Below, one piece after another: positions 19,855-31,090 of a DNA stretch of 64,000 bases (its first letter is position 1; each line of letters starts with the position of its first letter). The stretch comes from Adiantum capillus-veneris (taxonomy: Eukaryota; Streptophyta; Polypodiopsida; Polypodiales; Pteridaceae). The position numbers and the translations under genes were made by a program. The stretch covers positions 106,054,355-106,118,354 of the forward strand of contig CM043943.1 in NCBI GenBank assembly GCA_014529385.2, given 5' to 3'. Under the pieces are notes generated by a model. That model ran no database searches. It was not told where the DNA came from and saw only the letters and a list, made by a program, of their open reading frames with translations.

Positions 19855-19895
19855 TGGTATTAGAGCATCAGGCGTGTGCTTTTCTGAAAGCATAC
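19855..19895 (+). other. Primer-binding site and adjacent hairpin
   Basis: TGGTATTAGAGC is one base from the LTR and one mismatch from the initiator-Met consensus. It is followed at 19874-19895 by a stem-loop (GTGTGCTTT, loop TCTG, AAAGCATAC). Confidence 0.85.
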
Positions 19896-20764
19896 CGGTC
19901 CTACAAAAGAGCAGTTAGAGCAAACCGACGCTTCCAAAGTCTATTGGAATCTTATTTGAAGTATCTTCGGGTCCCGACCCTGGACGTATCAGCCTCTCCC
20001 ACCCTTACTTCATCGCGCATCGAGTGCGCTCCCGTCTTCATCGCTCATGTCTTACAGGGCATAAGCCATAAAGATCGCTTACAAGAGAAGGATCCAAGAT
20101 TTGTTTCGAGCCGCTGTTTTTCTTAGATGCAATTCCATGCAGTGGTGAAAGTCTATAGCTACTGAGTTGCACACTCCAAGGACTTGGCAAGCTTTCAAGA
20201 AAATTCTTGCCCGAAGTTATATGGTTTCTGACATCTTCCTTCATAGTGCAGCTTCTAGCAGAGTGAAGTATCCTAAAATGCTTGCCATGGAGACCCTAGC
20301 ATATTATAACTTGAAATTTCTCGACATCTCTCAGTAGGTGTCTCTTCTCGAGCTTATAACCTTGGAGGTCCAATGTGATTGCTATGTCTTAGGACTACCA
20401 TAGCCACTAGAGGAACATCGTCTGTCCAAGAGTTGATGGACCATGTTGTGGTCAGCTACGACCTTATGGAAGGAATCTTTTTGGTGCAAGTTTCAGGATA
20501 GAAAGTTAGTCGAATTTTCGAGCTTGGCTGATGTCGAGATTACTTTTTTAAGTTTTAGTTATGTTTGAGAACTTGTTTGGTGATCCTATTTGGAATTTGT
20601 TTGAAATGGATGGTATCTGTTTTGAGCCTGTCTTGGTGCTGTTTTGAGCTGTTTGACTCTGGTTTTAATACTGTTTAACTCTGGTTTTAATACTGGTTTC
20701 AATGATTGGTAATTTTACTTCCGGGTGGAGTAGTGACAAATGATGTTTGAGAATGCTTGCTCAT

Positions 20765-21115
20765 TCATACTCATGGCCCGGACCCTTGTGGTTATTTGTG
20801 TGCAGACTATTGAATGTTTGAAAAGTGTTGTTTTTACTCATGGCCCGGACCCTTATGGTTATTTACGGAGGGAATATTGTTGTTGTTACTCATGGCCCGG
20901 ACCTGGATGGTTATTTACGGGGGGAATATTAAAAAGTCTGAGCAATCGTTACTCTCAGCACCTCCAAGCAACGCACTGGGGGGGCGTTTGGTTGTAAAAG
21001 GCCTCTATATCTCATGGCCCAAACCTTTTTAGGTTATTTGCGAGAGGAGTCATGAGAGAGTCGTTGAACAGCTCATGGCCCGAACCTAGATGGTTATTTG
21101 CAGGGGGAGTGTTCA
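20765..21115 (+). repeat. Five-copy ACTCATGGCCCGGACC repeat array
   Basis: Units near 20767, 20837, 20888, 21012 and 21072 read CTCATGGCCCGGACC (or a variant) followed by GGTTATTTRCGG and a G-rich end. The irregular spacing of 50-125 bp argues against simple slippage. It is the counterpart of the array at 16770-17075. Confidence 0.85.
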
Positions 21116-21464
21116 TCGGTGACTTAATGTTTCTATGTCTTGTGACATGCATATGTGAGCATTTGTGTTGCATTGTGATGTGCCAACTACTAAATTCGAT
21201 GAGATTACCTGGGTATGTAATTTTAGTGCATCAAGACACCCATGGAAGATCAGTGCGGTTTGGGTGTGATGGCTAATTTTACTACGCCGGAATATCAAGA
21301 GTTCTGATATGGACGAAAGAGTAAGCCAACTCCTTAACAACAACAAAAAAAAAAAAAGCAAACTGATTGTCCCTCGGAATGACCCTCGAAATTTTTTGAG
21401 CTAACTTGAGTTGTTTTGCAGATATGTTGTAATCGTGAACGATTACTTTCTTTCAAGAACGGGG

Positions 21465-22123
21465 GATGTCACAAACTGCTGACGTGTCAAGCCACTGAAG
21501 AATGGAGCCAGCTTGCAAATCTCGGCCGAGGGGCCTAAACCCTAAAAAGAAGCAACAGAAGAATTAAAAAGTTCCACCAACTTTTGGGACCCCGTTCGAT
21601 GGGGCCCACCCAAAGGACATAAAGGCAATAAAAATAAAGCAAGACCAGCACACACACACACACACACACACATGCTAACTTGTGCAGAAGTTGATGACGT
21701 GGCAACTGTACGAACAACCCGCAAAACGTATTGGCTACTGACGTGGCAACTTGTACGAATTTTCGTGATTTACGCTGGCTGATTTTCAGCGCCAGCTTTT
21801 GAGCCAGTTGCTTTTGAGTTTCAAGCTTTTCATGTAAACTGCGTTTCAAGGCCAAGGGCCTTTAGATAAGTGCAGAGGGCTCAGTCTCTGGCACGCTTCA
21901 GTGAGAAGAAGCAGAGCGCGAGTACAGGCATTGTACTGAGTTCAAGTAATATAAAGAAATACCGAAAGGGGCACCAAGGTTTGGGGCCAATACTCTCTCG
22001 GGTGGAATTCCGCCACTCCGTGTTGCGTGTGCTCTCTCTCTTTCAGTTTCAGTTGTTATTGAAGTGCTAAAAGTCTGTTCAGTCTATTCTTTTCTATTGG
22101 CACCTGGTGCCCGTCTTGTGACA
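21465..22123 (+). repeat. Polypurine tract and 3' LTR
   Basis: AAGAACGGGGGA (21465-21476) directly precedes the LTR start at 21477. The LTR is highly similar to 19215-19853, with an added CA run (about 21651-21673), and ends TTGTGACA at 22123. Confidence 0.92.
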
Positions 22124-23646
22124 CAATAGGGGGGTGAGGGGAGAGAGTAGCCTATGGCATGAAAGAGAGGGATACATAAGGGCCTCTCTGGCAGTAGAGG
22201 TAGGCATCATATACATCAGTATCCATAGATATCTCTCATCGGACAATGGCAGATAACATCAGTCTCCTCCATAGTGAGCACTCCGGCGAGACGGCTCCCT
22301 TGTCGTGCTAGTATGGTGTTGATCCTTTGTCGTAGTCTTTGTCGATGTTGAGAGGGTCCCCTCATCCAGGGGCAGCGGGACTGTCCCAACTCTATCACCC
22401 AATCAAGCAATGTACTTCTGGTGCTGCTATACTGTGGGGCATGTTGGTCTGACTCCTCAATCTGTGGTCGAGAGAAATCTCTAATCTGCCACTGTAGTTG
22501 TGTCTCCCTCTCTGAGCCCCTCCTGAAGAGATCCTCTCTATGTCTACGTAGCTCCAATAAGTATATTCGGAGGCATCTCTGATCCTCGTATCTCATGACC
22601 CTAGAAAGCGGTCCAAAACCCCCTCTGAATAGATAGTGGAAGCGGCCTCGTATCTCATAATATACTGGGCAATAATATAATAACTTTGTATCAGGCTCCG
22701 TCTGGCGGCACAACTAACTGGTCCTGGTCTCGGCTGGTACTCCTCTAAATCTACCTGTCTTGATCTTTAGTTGTGTGAGGATGTGTGTATCTGACCAATA
22801 GCACATCGTATCCCGTGAGATAGATGAGTATCCATGCATCCAGCTTGGTAGTCTGTCCATACTAAAACCATGCAGTCAAAACCAAGATGTCGTCTGCGCA
22901 TCCCAGCATGATCTATCTCCCTGTGATGAAAGTTGTGGTGAGGACTCCAGAGCTAAGCGAGCATATCTGTCTCTAGGGAGAGCCCAACGGAGGGGCAGTG
23001 AGCTCCCCCATGATAATCTCATGTGGTACTGAGGCCTTGGCCATAATCATCCGAGATATCACAGAAACCAAGGGCCTCTCCATACATTTCTATCCATCAG
23101 TACTGCCAACTCTGCTATGATGATCCATTGATGGTCCCCATATCTCCACTCTGTATAGCATGGCAAAAGTGACCAAAGTGTCAACGAGCCAAATTTTTGT
23201 TCGAGGTTCTTGGAACTAAACCTGCAAACACATCCGCTGATGTCTCCCTAATGTTGCATAAGCTCTGGTCAATCGTCTTTGCTACTCTCCTCCAGGAGAA
23301 TACTGGGCCACTAAAGACCACCCCGAGATAGGCATATGCATTTGTATACTCCTCAGCCTCTCAACCATATGCAAAGGTGGGAGATGACCTCCTGACCCAT
23401 TGTGTTGCGGTGTTAAACACCATTACCTTGGTTACCAAGGTTCACAGACAATCCAATATCCTGTGCAAACACATGCAATGCATCCAAATGACGTTGCATC
23501 CCCTCTGGAGAATCTGAAATCAGCACAATATCATCAACATATAACAAGAGTGGAATCCATGTCCGTGCTAGCTGAGCACCTCTGTCCCCCTCTCGCTCTA
23601 CATAGTCTGAAAACTCATCCACATAAATCCCAAAAGAGTCGGAGAT
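22124..23646 (-). pseudogene. LINE-TC ORF2 of copy F: RT core to C-terminus, broken
   Basis: On the minus strand from 23646: FGIYVDEFSDYVEREGDRGA, then LLLYVDDIVLISDSPEGMQ (the YVDD catalytic motif near 23545) and DIGLSVNLG. Broken post-RT sequence follows, and from 22713 a long open stretch reads CRQTEPDTKLLYYCPVYYEIR to a basic tail (SQHRQRLRQRINTILARQG) and a stop near 22216. The finger has lost residues: its second half reads YYC instead of HHICHC. The C-terminus differs from both other subfamilies. Confidence 0.82.
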
Positions 23647-24027
23647 GCTGCTGCTCACGCTCATGCTCCTCCCTCGCCATCGCTAAACCCCCCCGCCCAG
23701 CAGCTCGCGCTGCCTCCTTCCCTTCGCCTTCGCTGTCCCCTACCCTCACGCTCTCGCCTTCTGTCCCAGCCAGCCCGGCCCGCTCCCACACAGCTTGCCC
23801 GCCTGCGCTCGCGCTACCCGTGCCCACCTGCACTCGCGCTGTCCCCGGCCACCCTGCATTCCTCCCATTTCCCCCCTCCCCCCTTTTTCTTCTGTTGCTC
23901 GCTGGTTTGCTCACCTGAGCCTGGCTTTGGTGTTGTTTCCCAATGGCAGCGGCTCAGCCAATTCAGCCTCTTCTTCGACGCTCTTGTTTGCCTTCGCCCT
24001 CGTCTGTCTTCACAGCAGCAGACACTG
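23647..24027 (+). promoter_or_regulatory. C-rich 5' UTR of the second-type LINE
   Basis: It is pyrimidine-rich and CpG-rich (CCCTCGCC, CCCGCCCAG repeats), unlike the surrounding AT-rich DNA. LINE 5' UTRs usually hold an internal promoter, but no specific site can be assigned. Confidence 0.55.
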
Positions 24028-24981
24028 ATGGAGGATTCTGCTCCGCCACAGAGGGACTCCACTGAAACCCCCTCGCTCGACCCCGCAGAACCCACCATCC
24101 GACTTGCTCTTTCGCCGACAGAGCAAGCGAGTTTAGAGGCAGAGGTGGCGCACCTCCAGGCCACCTCTATTATTTGCAAGATTCTCGGCACCAGACCCAG
24201 CAGAGGGGAAGTGCGCGATCTCCTTTAGGCCCGCCTTCTCACAAAGGTGGGCAAGATTCTTGATGTTCAGCTTCTCGGACGTGGCTACTACCAGATAGAG
24301 TTTGAGACTCCCGAGATGGCGTCCAAGGTCATTGCGATGAGCCCCCTGGCCATCCGTGCAGTTCGAGCACATTTTCGATAGTGGTGCCACGGTTTCAACC
24401 CAGCTACCGACGTTCTTGTCGAGAAGGCAGACCTGCCCGTCTCAGTCTACTTCCTCGACCTGAGGAGGGAGTACCTTCCTCTCCTTTCCAGGATAGGCTC
24501 AGCGATTGGGACTATCCTAGAGACACCTCGCATGGCAGCCTCCGTAGCTGCCAAGGCAATCGGCATCCCCACAGTATGTGTTCTGGTTCGGGACACCCAC
24601 ACTCTTCCGAAGGTCATCCTACTACCTCGGGTGAGCGGTGGTTGGTTCCGACGACAGAGCGTGGAGTATTCAGGCCTCCCGAACCAGTGTTCCATTTGTC
24701 GACAGATGGGCCAACACAGGCCCAGCCTTAGTCTTCAAGGGCTGGCCAGCAATAGCGGACAGAGTCACAGAGTACGGAGGCAGAGCCACCCTCCAAGCCT
24801 ACGGCTCCAACGGAGGAGGGTTGGCAGCAGGTTCGTAGTCGACATCGACAGAGGCCACCGCGCCAGCCCGGCACTCAAAGTGGTCCCCAGGCTCCTGCCT
24901 AGCAGCAGTGGGTTCCCACAGGGAACCGATTCGACCCTCTTCAACAGAACGAGGTCCCTGCTCCAGCCTCACCTTCGATAG
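24028..24981 (+). pseudogene. Plant-type LINE ORF1 (DUF4283-like, zinc knuckle)
   Basis: A single frame with stops at 24226 and about 24379 reads EDSAPPQRDSTETPSLDPAE, then GRGYYQIEFETPEMASKVIA. PVSVYFLDLRREYLPLLSRI and AIGIPTVCVLVRD (about 24550) follow, then LPNQCSICRQMGQH (about 24679). This order is that of plant L1 ORF1 proteins: a DUF4283-like RNA-binding module, then a short CCHC-type finger after a YxxLPxxC stretch. The fourth ligand is not clearly in place. It is not related to ORF1 of LINE-TC. The stops make it a pseudogene. Confidence 0.75.
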
Positions 24982-25063
24982 CCCCTCCTCTCCGCGAGTT
25001 CCCCTCTTCTGCCCCTCCCCCTCTACCTCCTCCATCTCGCCCTCCTTCCTTTGCTGCTCCCCC

Positions 25064-25090
25064 ACGCCCCCCCCCCCCCCCCCCCCCCCT
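25064..25090. repeat. Poly-C tract
   Basis: A run of about 23 C lies in a proline-rich, pyrimidine-rich spacer between ORF1 and ORF2 of the second-type LINE. Confidence 0.85.
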
Positions 25091-25857
25091 CTCCCTCGAG
25101 CCCCCCTACTGCCACATCTCCTCTCGCTCCATCCCTGCAGCCGTCCCGGGGGGCGGGACCTCCCTCACTGCTAGGCAATCTCTAGGTAGTGCTTTTGCCA
25201 CGAGTCGCTTAACGAGAGAGGAACAGCCTTTCTTGCGACCCCCTCTTCTGGTGCAGACGTCCCCCTTAGCAGCAGTTCCTTGTGGTCTGACGAGTTTCGA
25301 CATTCGACGTCATTTGCCTTTACTTTACACGGTTTCTCAGCGACCCCTCACCAAACCTTGAGGCAGCTTGCTTCAGAGTTCATGCACTATTCTTGCAGCT
25401 AGGGGGATAGAGGTCTTGGACTCAGCGGTTGGCTTCTCTTTTCCCCTATGCGGCAGGGACCAGCTTGAGTGGACTCTAGACTCAATGCTAGAGTGGCTGC
25501 AGGTACAGGCCCTAGAGTTCTCTCATCACATGGGAGAACCAGGGGTTACAGACTTGGTTTAGACTCTGTGGCCATTGGCCAAGTTTTTTGTGACACCTCC
25601 AGACTCAGCAGGATGTAGACACATTGTGGTTCACTTCTTTGCTGACATGCAGAGCCCGCCATGTTGTGTACACATACATGAGGACTCCTGGACAAAGGAG
25701 GTTGCTTTGCGCAGGGCTCGTTCTACTTGGGCTTGGGCTAGACATTCTTTGCAATCACGCCTATATCGGGTATGCTCGGATGCGGATTACTCCCCATCCA
25801 AGCCTGCCTCGAAGCTAGCACGGTTAGCTGCTACTGCAACATCAGTTCTCTCTCGCA

Positions 25858-28800
25858 TGAGGATCGTCTCATGGAACGTGCAATGATTAGGTGGGCCCTA
25901 GTTTTAGCATCAGAGAGACCGACTACGTCAGGAGCTTCAGCGATGCCTTGTGGGAGGAGAGATTGACCTTCTTATGCTACAAGAGCATCATCTATGTAAG
26001 AGCCGCATTAGACGTTGTGGTCAGCTTTTGCGTGGACGATATGAGACTTTTTGGTCAGCTGCATTTGGACCTGGTGGCATCCACGGAGGGGTATGTATGA
26101 CTATTGCGGACTCTTGGCAGCAGGTCATTGTGGACAGAGGTATTATTGTGCCTGGCATGGCTCAGTGGATTACTATGCACGTTCAGGGGTGCCTCTTGGG
26201 TTTCTTGAACATCTATGCACCCAATGTGACAAGTGCACGTGCATAATTTTGGTGTCACATTGTAGAGTCTCTGCAGTAGGCAGAGCAATGGTGCATTGGG
26301 GGTGACTTGAACATGTTGGAGGACCCATCTGACATGATTGGAGGTAGCCACACTACAGTGCATGGAGTTGAGTTGGCAATTTGACTTGGGAGAGGTTACG
26401 TATGACTCTGCGGGTTTCAGATGTGTGGCAACATTCTAGCTTTGTGAGGCCCCCAGACAACCTGGCCTTCTCTCGCTCAGACCGCAAAGTGGGAGGAGTG
26501 AATCTGTCTCGGATAGATCGCTTCTACACTAGTGACCATTTTTGTGATTTGCGTGGGGCAGTTTGCATTCTGGCCGGAACTTCTTTTTCGGACCATGCAC
26601 TAGTGATTCTCACAGTGACAGATAGACAGAGAAGGGGGAGCACGATGCTATGCATCCCAGAGAGGGTCTTGCTGGACTCTACGCTTAGAGAGCAAGTGGT
26701 GGCTCTCTGGACAAAGGGCTTAGACATGCAGGATTTCCTGCTGATAGAGTGGCCTCTGGACTAGCTCAGCTTAGCCGGTTGTTTCTCCAAGAGGCTACGG
26801 CCCACCTCGCTGCAGCGAGAGAGGAGGAGCGGCGTCTCGAACGAGGCGTTGCTTCCTTGCAGAGGATGCAGGAGGAGCATCGAGACAGTCCCTGGTTGGA
26901 GGAGCAGTTGCAGCAGGCTCGCCAAGAGCTTGCCAGCACAGAGGAGAGGTGCCATGAGTTTTCTTTTCATCATCAGGCATCACAGTGGACCCAGGTGGGT
27001 GACAGAGTGACGGGGGCTTTCTTTGAGACAGTGGGGCCCCGACATCCGCATGCCAGGGTCAGCCAGTTGAGGAGGCCTGACGGGTCAGTTGCTTCAAAGC
27101 CGGAGGACATGCGTGCAATTGCTACTGACTTTTACCGTGACCTACTGTCTGCAGAGCCTCAGGCAGAGCGTCAAGATGCATGCAGAGAGCAGGTGTGGGC
27201 ACAGATGCCTTGTCTTGTGACTGAGGAGATGCGCCAGAGGCTTGAGCTGCCTCTTCAGCTAGAGGAGCTACATGCAGCCCTTAGAGCACTTCCCCGTGGT
27301 AGCTGTCCAGGTGAGGATGGTTTGACTCCCAGCTTTTTTTTTTAGTACCGGGACTTGCTTCGCTCAGATCTCTGCAATGCTTTTCAGTACATCCTGCATA
27401 CAGGAGAGATGCCTGACAGCATGAGTGAGGGCCTGATTTACCTCATTCCCAAGTAGGGTGGCTCCTTGGATGAGTTTCGACAATGGCGGCCCATCACCAT
27501 CCTCAACTAGTCCTACAAAATTCTTGACAAGGCTCTCACTTTGAGGATATAGCCACTTCTGGAGAGCGTTATACATCGGACACAGACAGGTTTTGTCAAG
27601 GAGCGTAGTATCCTTGACAACATCTTTACTTTTTGAAAGATTTCTGCCCTCGCGCCTCTCCGTGGTGAGGATCTGGTGATACTCCTTCTCGATTTTGAGA
27701 AGGCCTACGATAGAGTTGACTAGGACTTTTTGGAGGGCACTCTTCGCAGGATGGGCTTCTCAGATGCTTGGATCAGAGGTGTGTCAGCTCTTTCCAGACG
27801 GGCACACAATCACATACTTTTGTCAAGAGGTAGAGGTGATCGTTTCATGCTCACACGTTCGGTCAGACAGGGCTGCCCCCTTCCTCTTTCTATTCTATGC
27901 TGAGGCGATGAGCAGGTTTTTGGTTTCACAGCAAGTTGGTCTACACGGCTTAGCACTCCCTATTCGGGGAGATGAGTTATTGGATGTTGAGTTTGCAAAT
28001 GACTCAGCCTTGTACTTGGATGGCCAAGAGGCCAACCTTCACAGATGTGAGCAGGCTCTTGAGACCTTTTGTTGTGTATCAGGCGCACTAATCAACTGAA
28101 GAAAGACAGTGGCTTGGTAGTGCTCGTACGCCCGATTGGCTGCCTGGTGAGGGTTTCAGATGGATTCCCCCAAGGACTGCAGTTCGATACTTGCGTTGTT
28201 AGGTTGGCTTGGACTTGTCTCCTGAGCAGCAGATTGCTCCTCTCCTCCTGTCCATCAGGAGGAAGTTGTTACATTGGAGCTCCGCGCGACTTTCTCCAGA
28301 GGGCAGAGTTGTAGTGGCCAACTAGGTGTTGTTGGCTACTATGTGGTACATCACTTCTTGTTGGATCTTTTTGAGTTCCTGCATCAACCAGGTAGAGAGG
28401 CTGATCAGGAACTTCCTTTGGTCAGGGCGTGATACTCGGATAGCCAGGGCCAAAGTGGCATGGCAAGTCATCATTCTTCCTTGTTCTCAGGGAGGGTTGG
28501 GGATCATAGACCCAGCACAGCAGCGCAGAGCCCTTCTAGGGAAGTTTGTCGTCAGAGGACTTCTTCAGCAGGAGACTGGAGGACCGCTTCACTGTGAGTC
28601 TGCTCCGCTCCTAGGAGCAGCTGCGGAGAGACCTAGAGCAGCGTCAGCCTACTTGCACGGAGGAGCGCCTAAGGCAGCCCCTTGTTTGGAACCCCATGGT
28701 TAGCACTCAGAAAGGCCACTTAGTTGGTAGTAGGTCTCATGTTTCCTGGGGTCCCATGGCAGAGGGTCCAGCACGCACTTTAGGTGACTAGCTACAGTTC

Positions 28801-29960
28801 TCAGGCTTGTCAGAGGAGCTTCAAGGCATCAAGCTATAGGGCATGAGAGGGGTGCAGGTGCAGAGCATGTGTCAGGACTTCACAGAGGCAGTACCAGCTG
28901 AGTGGCTCACATCTCTCGAGTCAGTAGCACTCAGATGGATGGGGGCCTTCACTCGACTAGAGGTTCTCATCGCAGTTCGGGCTTGCTCAGAGACTATACC
29001 CTCCCTGTTTTTTGAGCTACACGGTGAGGGACGCTTACACCGAGTTTCAATAGAGGCCCCACAGGTGGCCAGCAGCTCTTGAGTCTGGCCACTGGAGGCT
29101 GTGGGCTTGGGAGAGCTATGCACTGGCACGAGTGCTGTGGGATCCTTGAGAGTGGTTTTGGAAGGACCCTTTCTCCTCATTAGACCATCCAGGTGTCCCT
29201 TTCTTTCAGTACACTATTCGACTGGGACATCACATACTCGTAGCACGGAGAGAGGCTCGTCCTGCTGCAGCACTTCATTGGCAGGAGGAGGGTCTCACAT
29301 CTGAGTTCTTGACAGCATTTTGGGAGAGGTTATGGGACTCTAGACAGCCGAGGCCAGTCACTTTGTTCCAGTGGCTGGTTGCACATCGACCTACAACAGT
29401 TGGGAGTTGGCTAGTACATAGTGGTCTCTCAGCAGCATGCGCAGCTTCTGACCATCTTGTGGAGAGTCAGCGCCACTGTCTTTGGGACTGTCCTTTGGCA
29501 CAGCAGGTTTGGCTTCGTGTTCTTCGGCTGATTCCAGCTCTTTCCACAGCATGGCAGTACACTTGGGGGGGCAGCTGCTTGGTCCACTCTCACGGGCCCG
29601 GCACTTCAGTTTGAGCTATCCTCCATCAGCAAGATGATAGTGATGCAGGGGGTCGACCTACACTCCAGCCTGCTACAAAAGCTTACTCCACAGGAGTGGT
29701 ACAGTGAGAGAGAGGAGTGATGGGAGCTTATCTGAGGCCTGACACTCTAGTTCATCTGGCAGGCCCGCTGCTTCCGCATCTTTGAGGCTCGCCCCGTACC
29801 ACCAGCAAAGACAATTCGGGATCTTTGGCTAGAGCTGATCCATACTCTCAGATGACAGTTCGAGAGACTCCAGGGCAGCTCCGACCGCATGCGGGAGCGT
29901 AGAGAGGCTTTCCTTCAACTCTGACGCCCTAGGCCTTTCTTCACCATGGTCCACGGTGTG
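25858..29960 (+). pseudogene. ORF2 of the second-type LINE: endonuclease-RT, broken
   Basis: The start MRIVSWNVQ is typical of plant L1 endonucleases. Landmarks: LQEHHL (about 25977), the GGDLNML patch (about 26300), SRIDRFYTS (about 26510), FSDHALVILTV (about 26590), and the helical pre-RT region (26760-27340). Then come GLIYLIPK (about 27435), RPITILN (about 27490), DFEKAYDRVD (about 27700), and VRQGCPLP (about 27860). FANDSALYLDG (about 27990) stands where (F/Y)ADD is expected; the first aspartate is replaced by asparagine. A zf-RVT-like end (FQWLVAHRPT...HCLWDCPLAQQVW, about 29358-29520) follows. It has more than ten stops. Confidence 0.8.
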
Positions 29961-30171
29961 CTCAGATGGCACTACCATCCACCTGTGTGGCTTTTTCCTC
30001 CTTCCATCTCTTGATTTAGCCTGATTGTACATATGCTGTTTTTTCATTGGGAGAGTCTCCTCCTCAGGATCGTTGTAGCCCTCTCTTGTAGAGGTGGTTG
30101 TAGCCCTATGGGCAGTTTCATTAACTAATAGAAGGATCTTTTTCCGGGAATGGAAAAAAAGAGTCGGAGAT

Positions 30172-31090
30172 AGGAGACATCCCTGCTTCACACCAATAGT
30201 GGAGTGAACCATGTCAGACGTACCTGCCCCACAACTGTCTTGAATAAAGCAAAGATCCCCTGTCATAAACTACTGACATGTCAAAGCCTAAAGAATGGAG
30301 CCAACTTGCAGATGTCAGCCGAGGGGCCTAAACCCTAAGAAGAACAAGTAACAGAAGAAGAAGTCCTACCAACTTATGGGGACCTCGTTCGATGGGGCCC
30401 CAAGTGACATAAAGGATTAAAATAAAGCAGAACCCGCACACACAAAAATTGATGACGTGGCAAATTTTCGAAAATCACGATGGTTGATGACGTGGCAGGC
30501 TGTACGGATTTCCGTGATTTACGCTAGTAGCTTTTGGCATTGCTTTTTGGACCAAAAGCTTTTGAGTTTTGAAGGCTTTTCACTGTAACTGCTTTTCAGG
30601 CCAAGGGCCTTTAAATATGAGGTTAGGGCTCATTCTCTGGCATGCTTCCTAGAGAAGGTGCGGTGTCTGGAGTACCGGCTTGTACTATGTTGATGCAATA
30701 TAAAGAAATACCGAAAGGGGCACCAAGGTTTGGGGCCAATACTCTCTGGGGTGGAATTCCGCCACTCCGTGTCGCGTGTCGTCTCTCTCTTTCAGTTCAG
30801 TTGTTATTGAAGTGCTAAAAGTTTGTTCACTCTGTTCTTTTCTATTGGCACGTGGTGCCTGTCTGGTGACATCCCCCAAATCAGCTATGTGGGCACACCC
30901 ATGTCCTGTAGTCTGCATATGAGTTTGGCTCTCCGCACTGTGTCAAAAGCTTTGCGGAAATCCACAAAGCTACAACAAATCCTCCTGCCATGCGATCTAC
31001 CCTCCTCAATAATAGCTCCGAGTGTCAAAATATGGTCAAGAGTGGAGAAACAGCTCGTAAACCCTGCCTGCCTTAATGCTTGTATGCCAC
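30172..31090 (-). pseudogene. LINE-TC ORF2 of copy F: RT N-terminal half
   Basis: Minus-strand segments 31090-30877 and 30260-30172 are separated by the solo LTR. The first reads FSTLDHILTLGAIIEEG, then FVDFRKAFDTV, and the second HSTIGVKQGCLLSPTLF. Together with 23646 onward they give a continuous RT palm. The copy is 5'-truncated at about 31090, where a gag fragment of another element begins. Confidence 0.82.
30261..30871 (+). mobile_element. Solo LTR, TGTCAC family
   Basis: TGTCATAAACTACTGAC...CTGGTGACA is flanked by the duplication TCCCC (30256-30260 and 30872-30876). It carries the family modules: CCTAAACCCTAAG near 30330, the GGGGACCTCGTTCGATGGGGCCCC hairpin near 30378, TATA-like CCTTTAAATATG near 30610, TAAAGAAATACCGAAAGG near 30701 and GGAATTCCGCC near 30752. 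Confidence 0.92.

Larger units (their letters stand above)
19215..22123 (+). mobile_element. Complete non-coding LTR retrotransposon, 2.9 kb
   Basis: LTRs at 19215-19853 and 21477-22123 (TGACAC/TGTCAC...TGACA) are flanked by a perfect CAATA duplication (19210-19214 and 22124-22128). The primer site is at 19855 and a purine tract precedes the 3' LTR. The 1.6-kb interior has no long ORF, only a five-copy ACTCATGGCCCGGACC repeat. It is larger than a typical TRIM, so it is best described as a small LARD-like or large TRIM-like non-autonomous element. It lies in the 3' UTR of LINE copy F. Confidence 0.93.
23647..30156 (+). mobile_element. Full-length second-type LINE (6.5 kb), inserted in copy F
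   Basis: The element is bounded by a 15-bp duplication AAAAGAGTCGGAGAT (23632-23646 and 30157-30171) with a short A run at its 3' end, the classical signature of target-primed insertion. It has a C-rich 5' UTR, an ORF1 of plant type (24028-24981) and an ORF2 (from 25858). It differs from LINE-TC in ORF1 type, in the 3' end (no hairpin or TC tail) and in target (not a microsatellite). Many in-frame stops show that it is old and inactive. Confidence 0.9.
19030..31090 (-). mobile_element. LINE-TC copy F (minus strand), split by three insertions
   Basis: Read on the minus strand, the copy begins 5'-truncated in RT near 31090. It continues to 30877, resumes 30260-30172, then 23646-22129, then 19214-19030, ending in the terminal hairpin (19072-19086) and a short CT tail at about 19036. 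Inserted into it are a solo LTR (30261-30871), a second LINE (23647-30156) and an LTR element (19215-22123). Each has a target duplication, so the original LINE can be followed across all three. The 3' side has only about four CT units. Confidence 0.88.

Noticed and set aside
20765-21115. CRISPR array (repeated 16-base core with spacers)
   Set aside because: Repeats are imperfect, spacing is irregular, and the same array is shared by a sister LTR element in a plant genome.
23605-24190. Long overlapping ORFs on both strands in the C-rich segment
   Set aside because: Low-stop frames result from high GC in the LINE 5' UTR; no domain or codon pattern supports them, apart from ORF1 starting at 24028.
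29829-30266. Minus-strand 145-residue ORF as a host gene
   Set aside because: It spans the 3' junction of the second-type LINE; only its first 30 codons (LINE copy F RT) are real coding remnants, and the rest is antisense of the inserted LINE.
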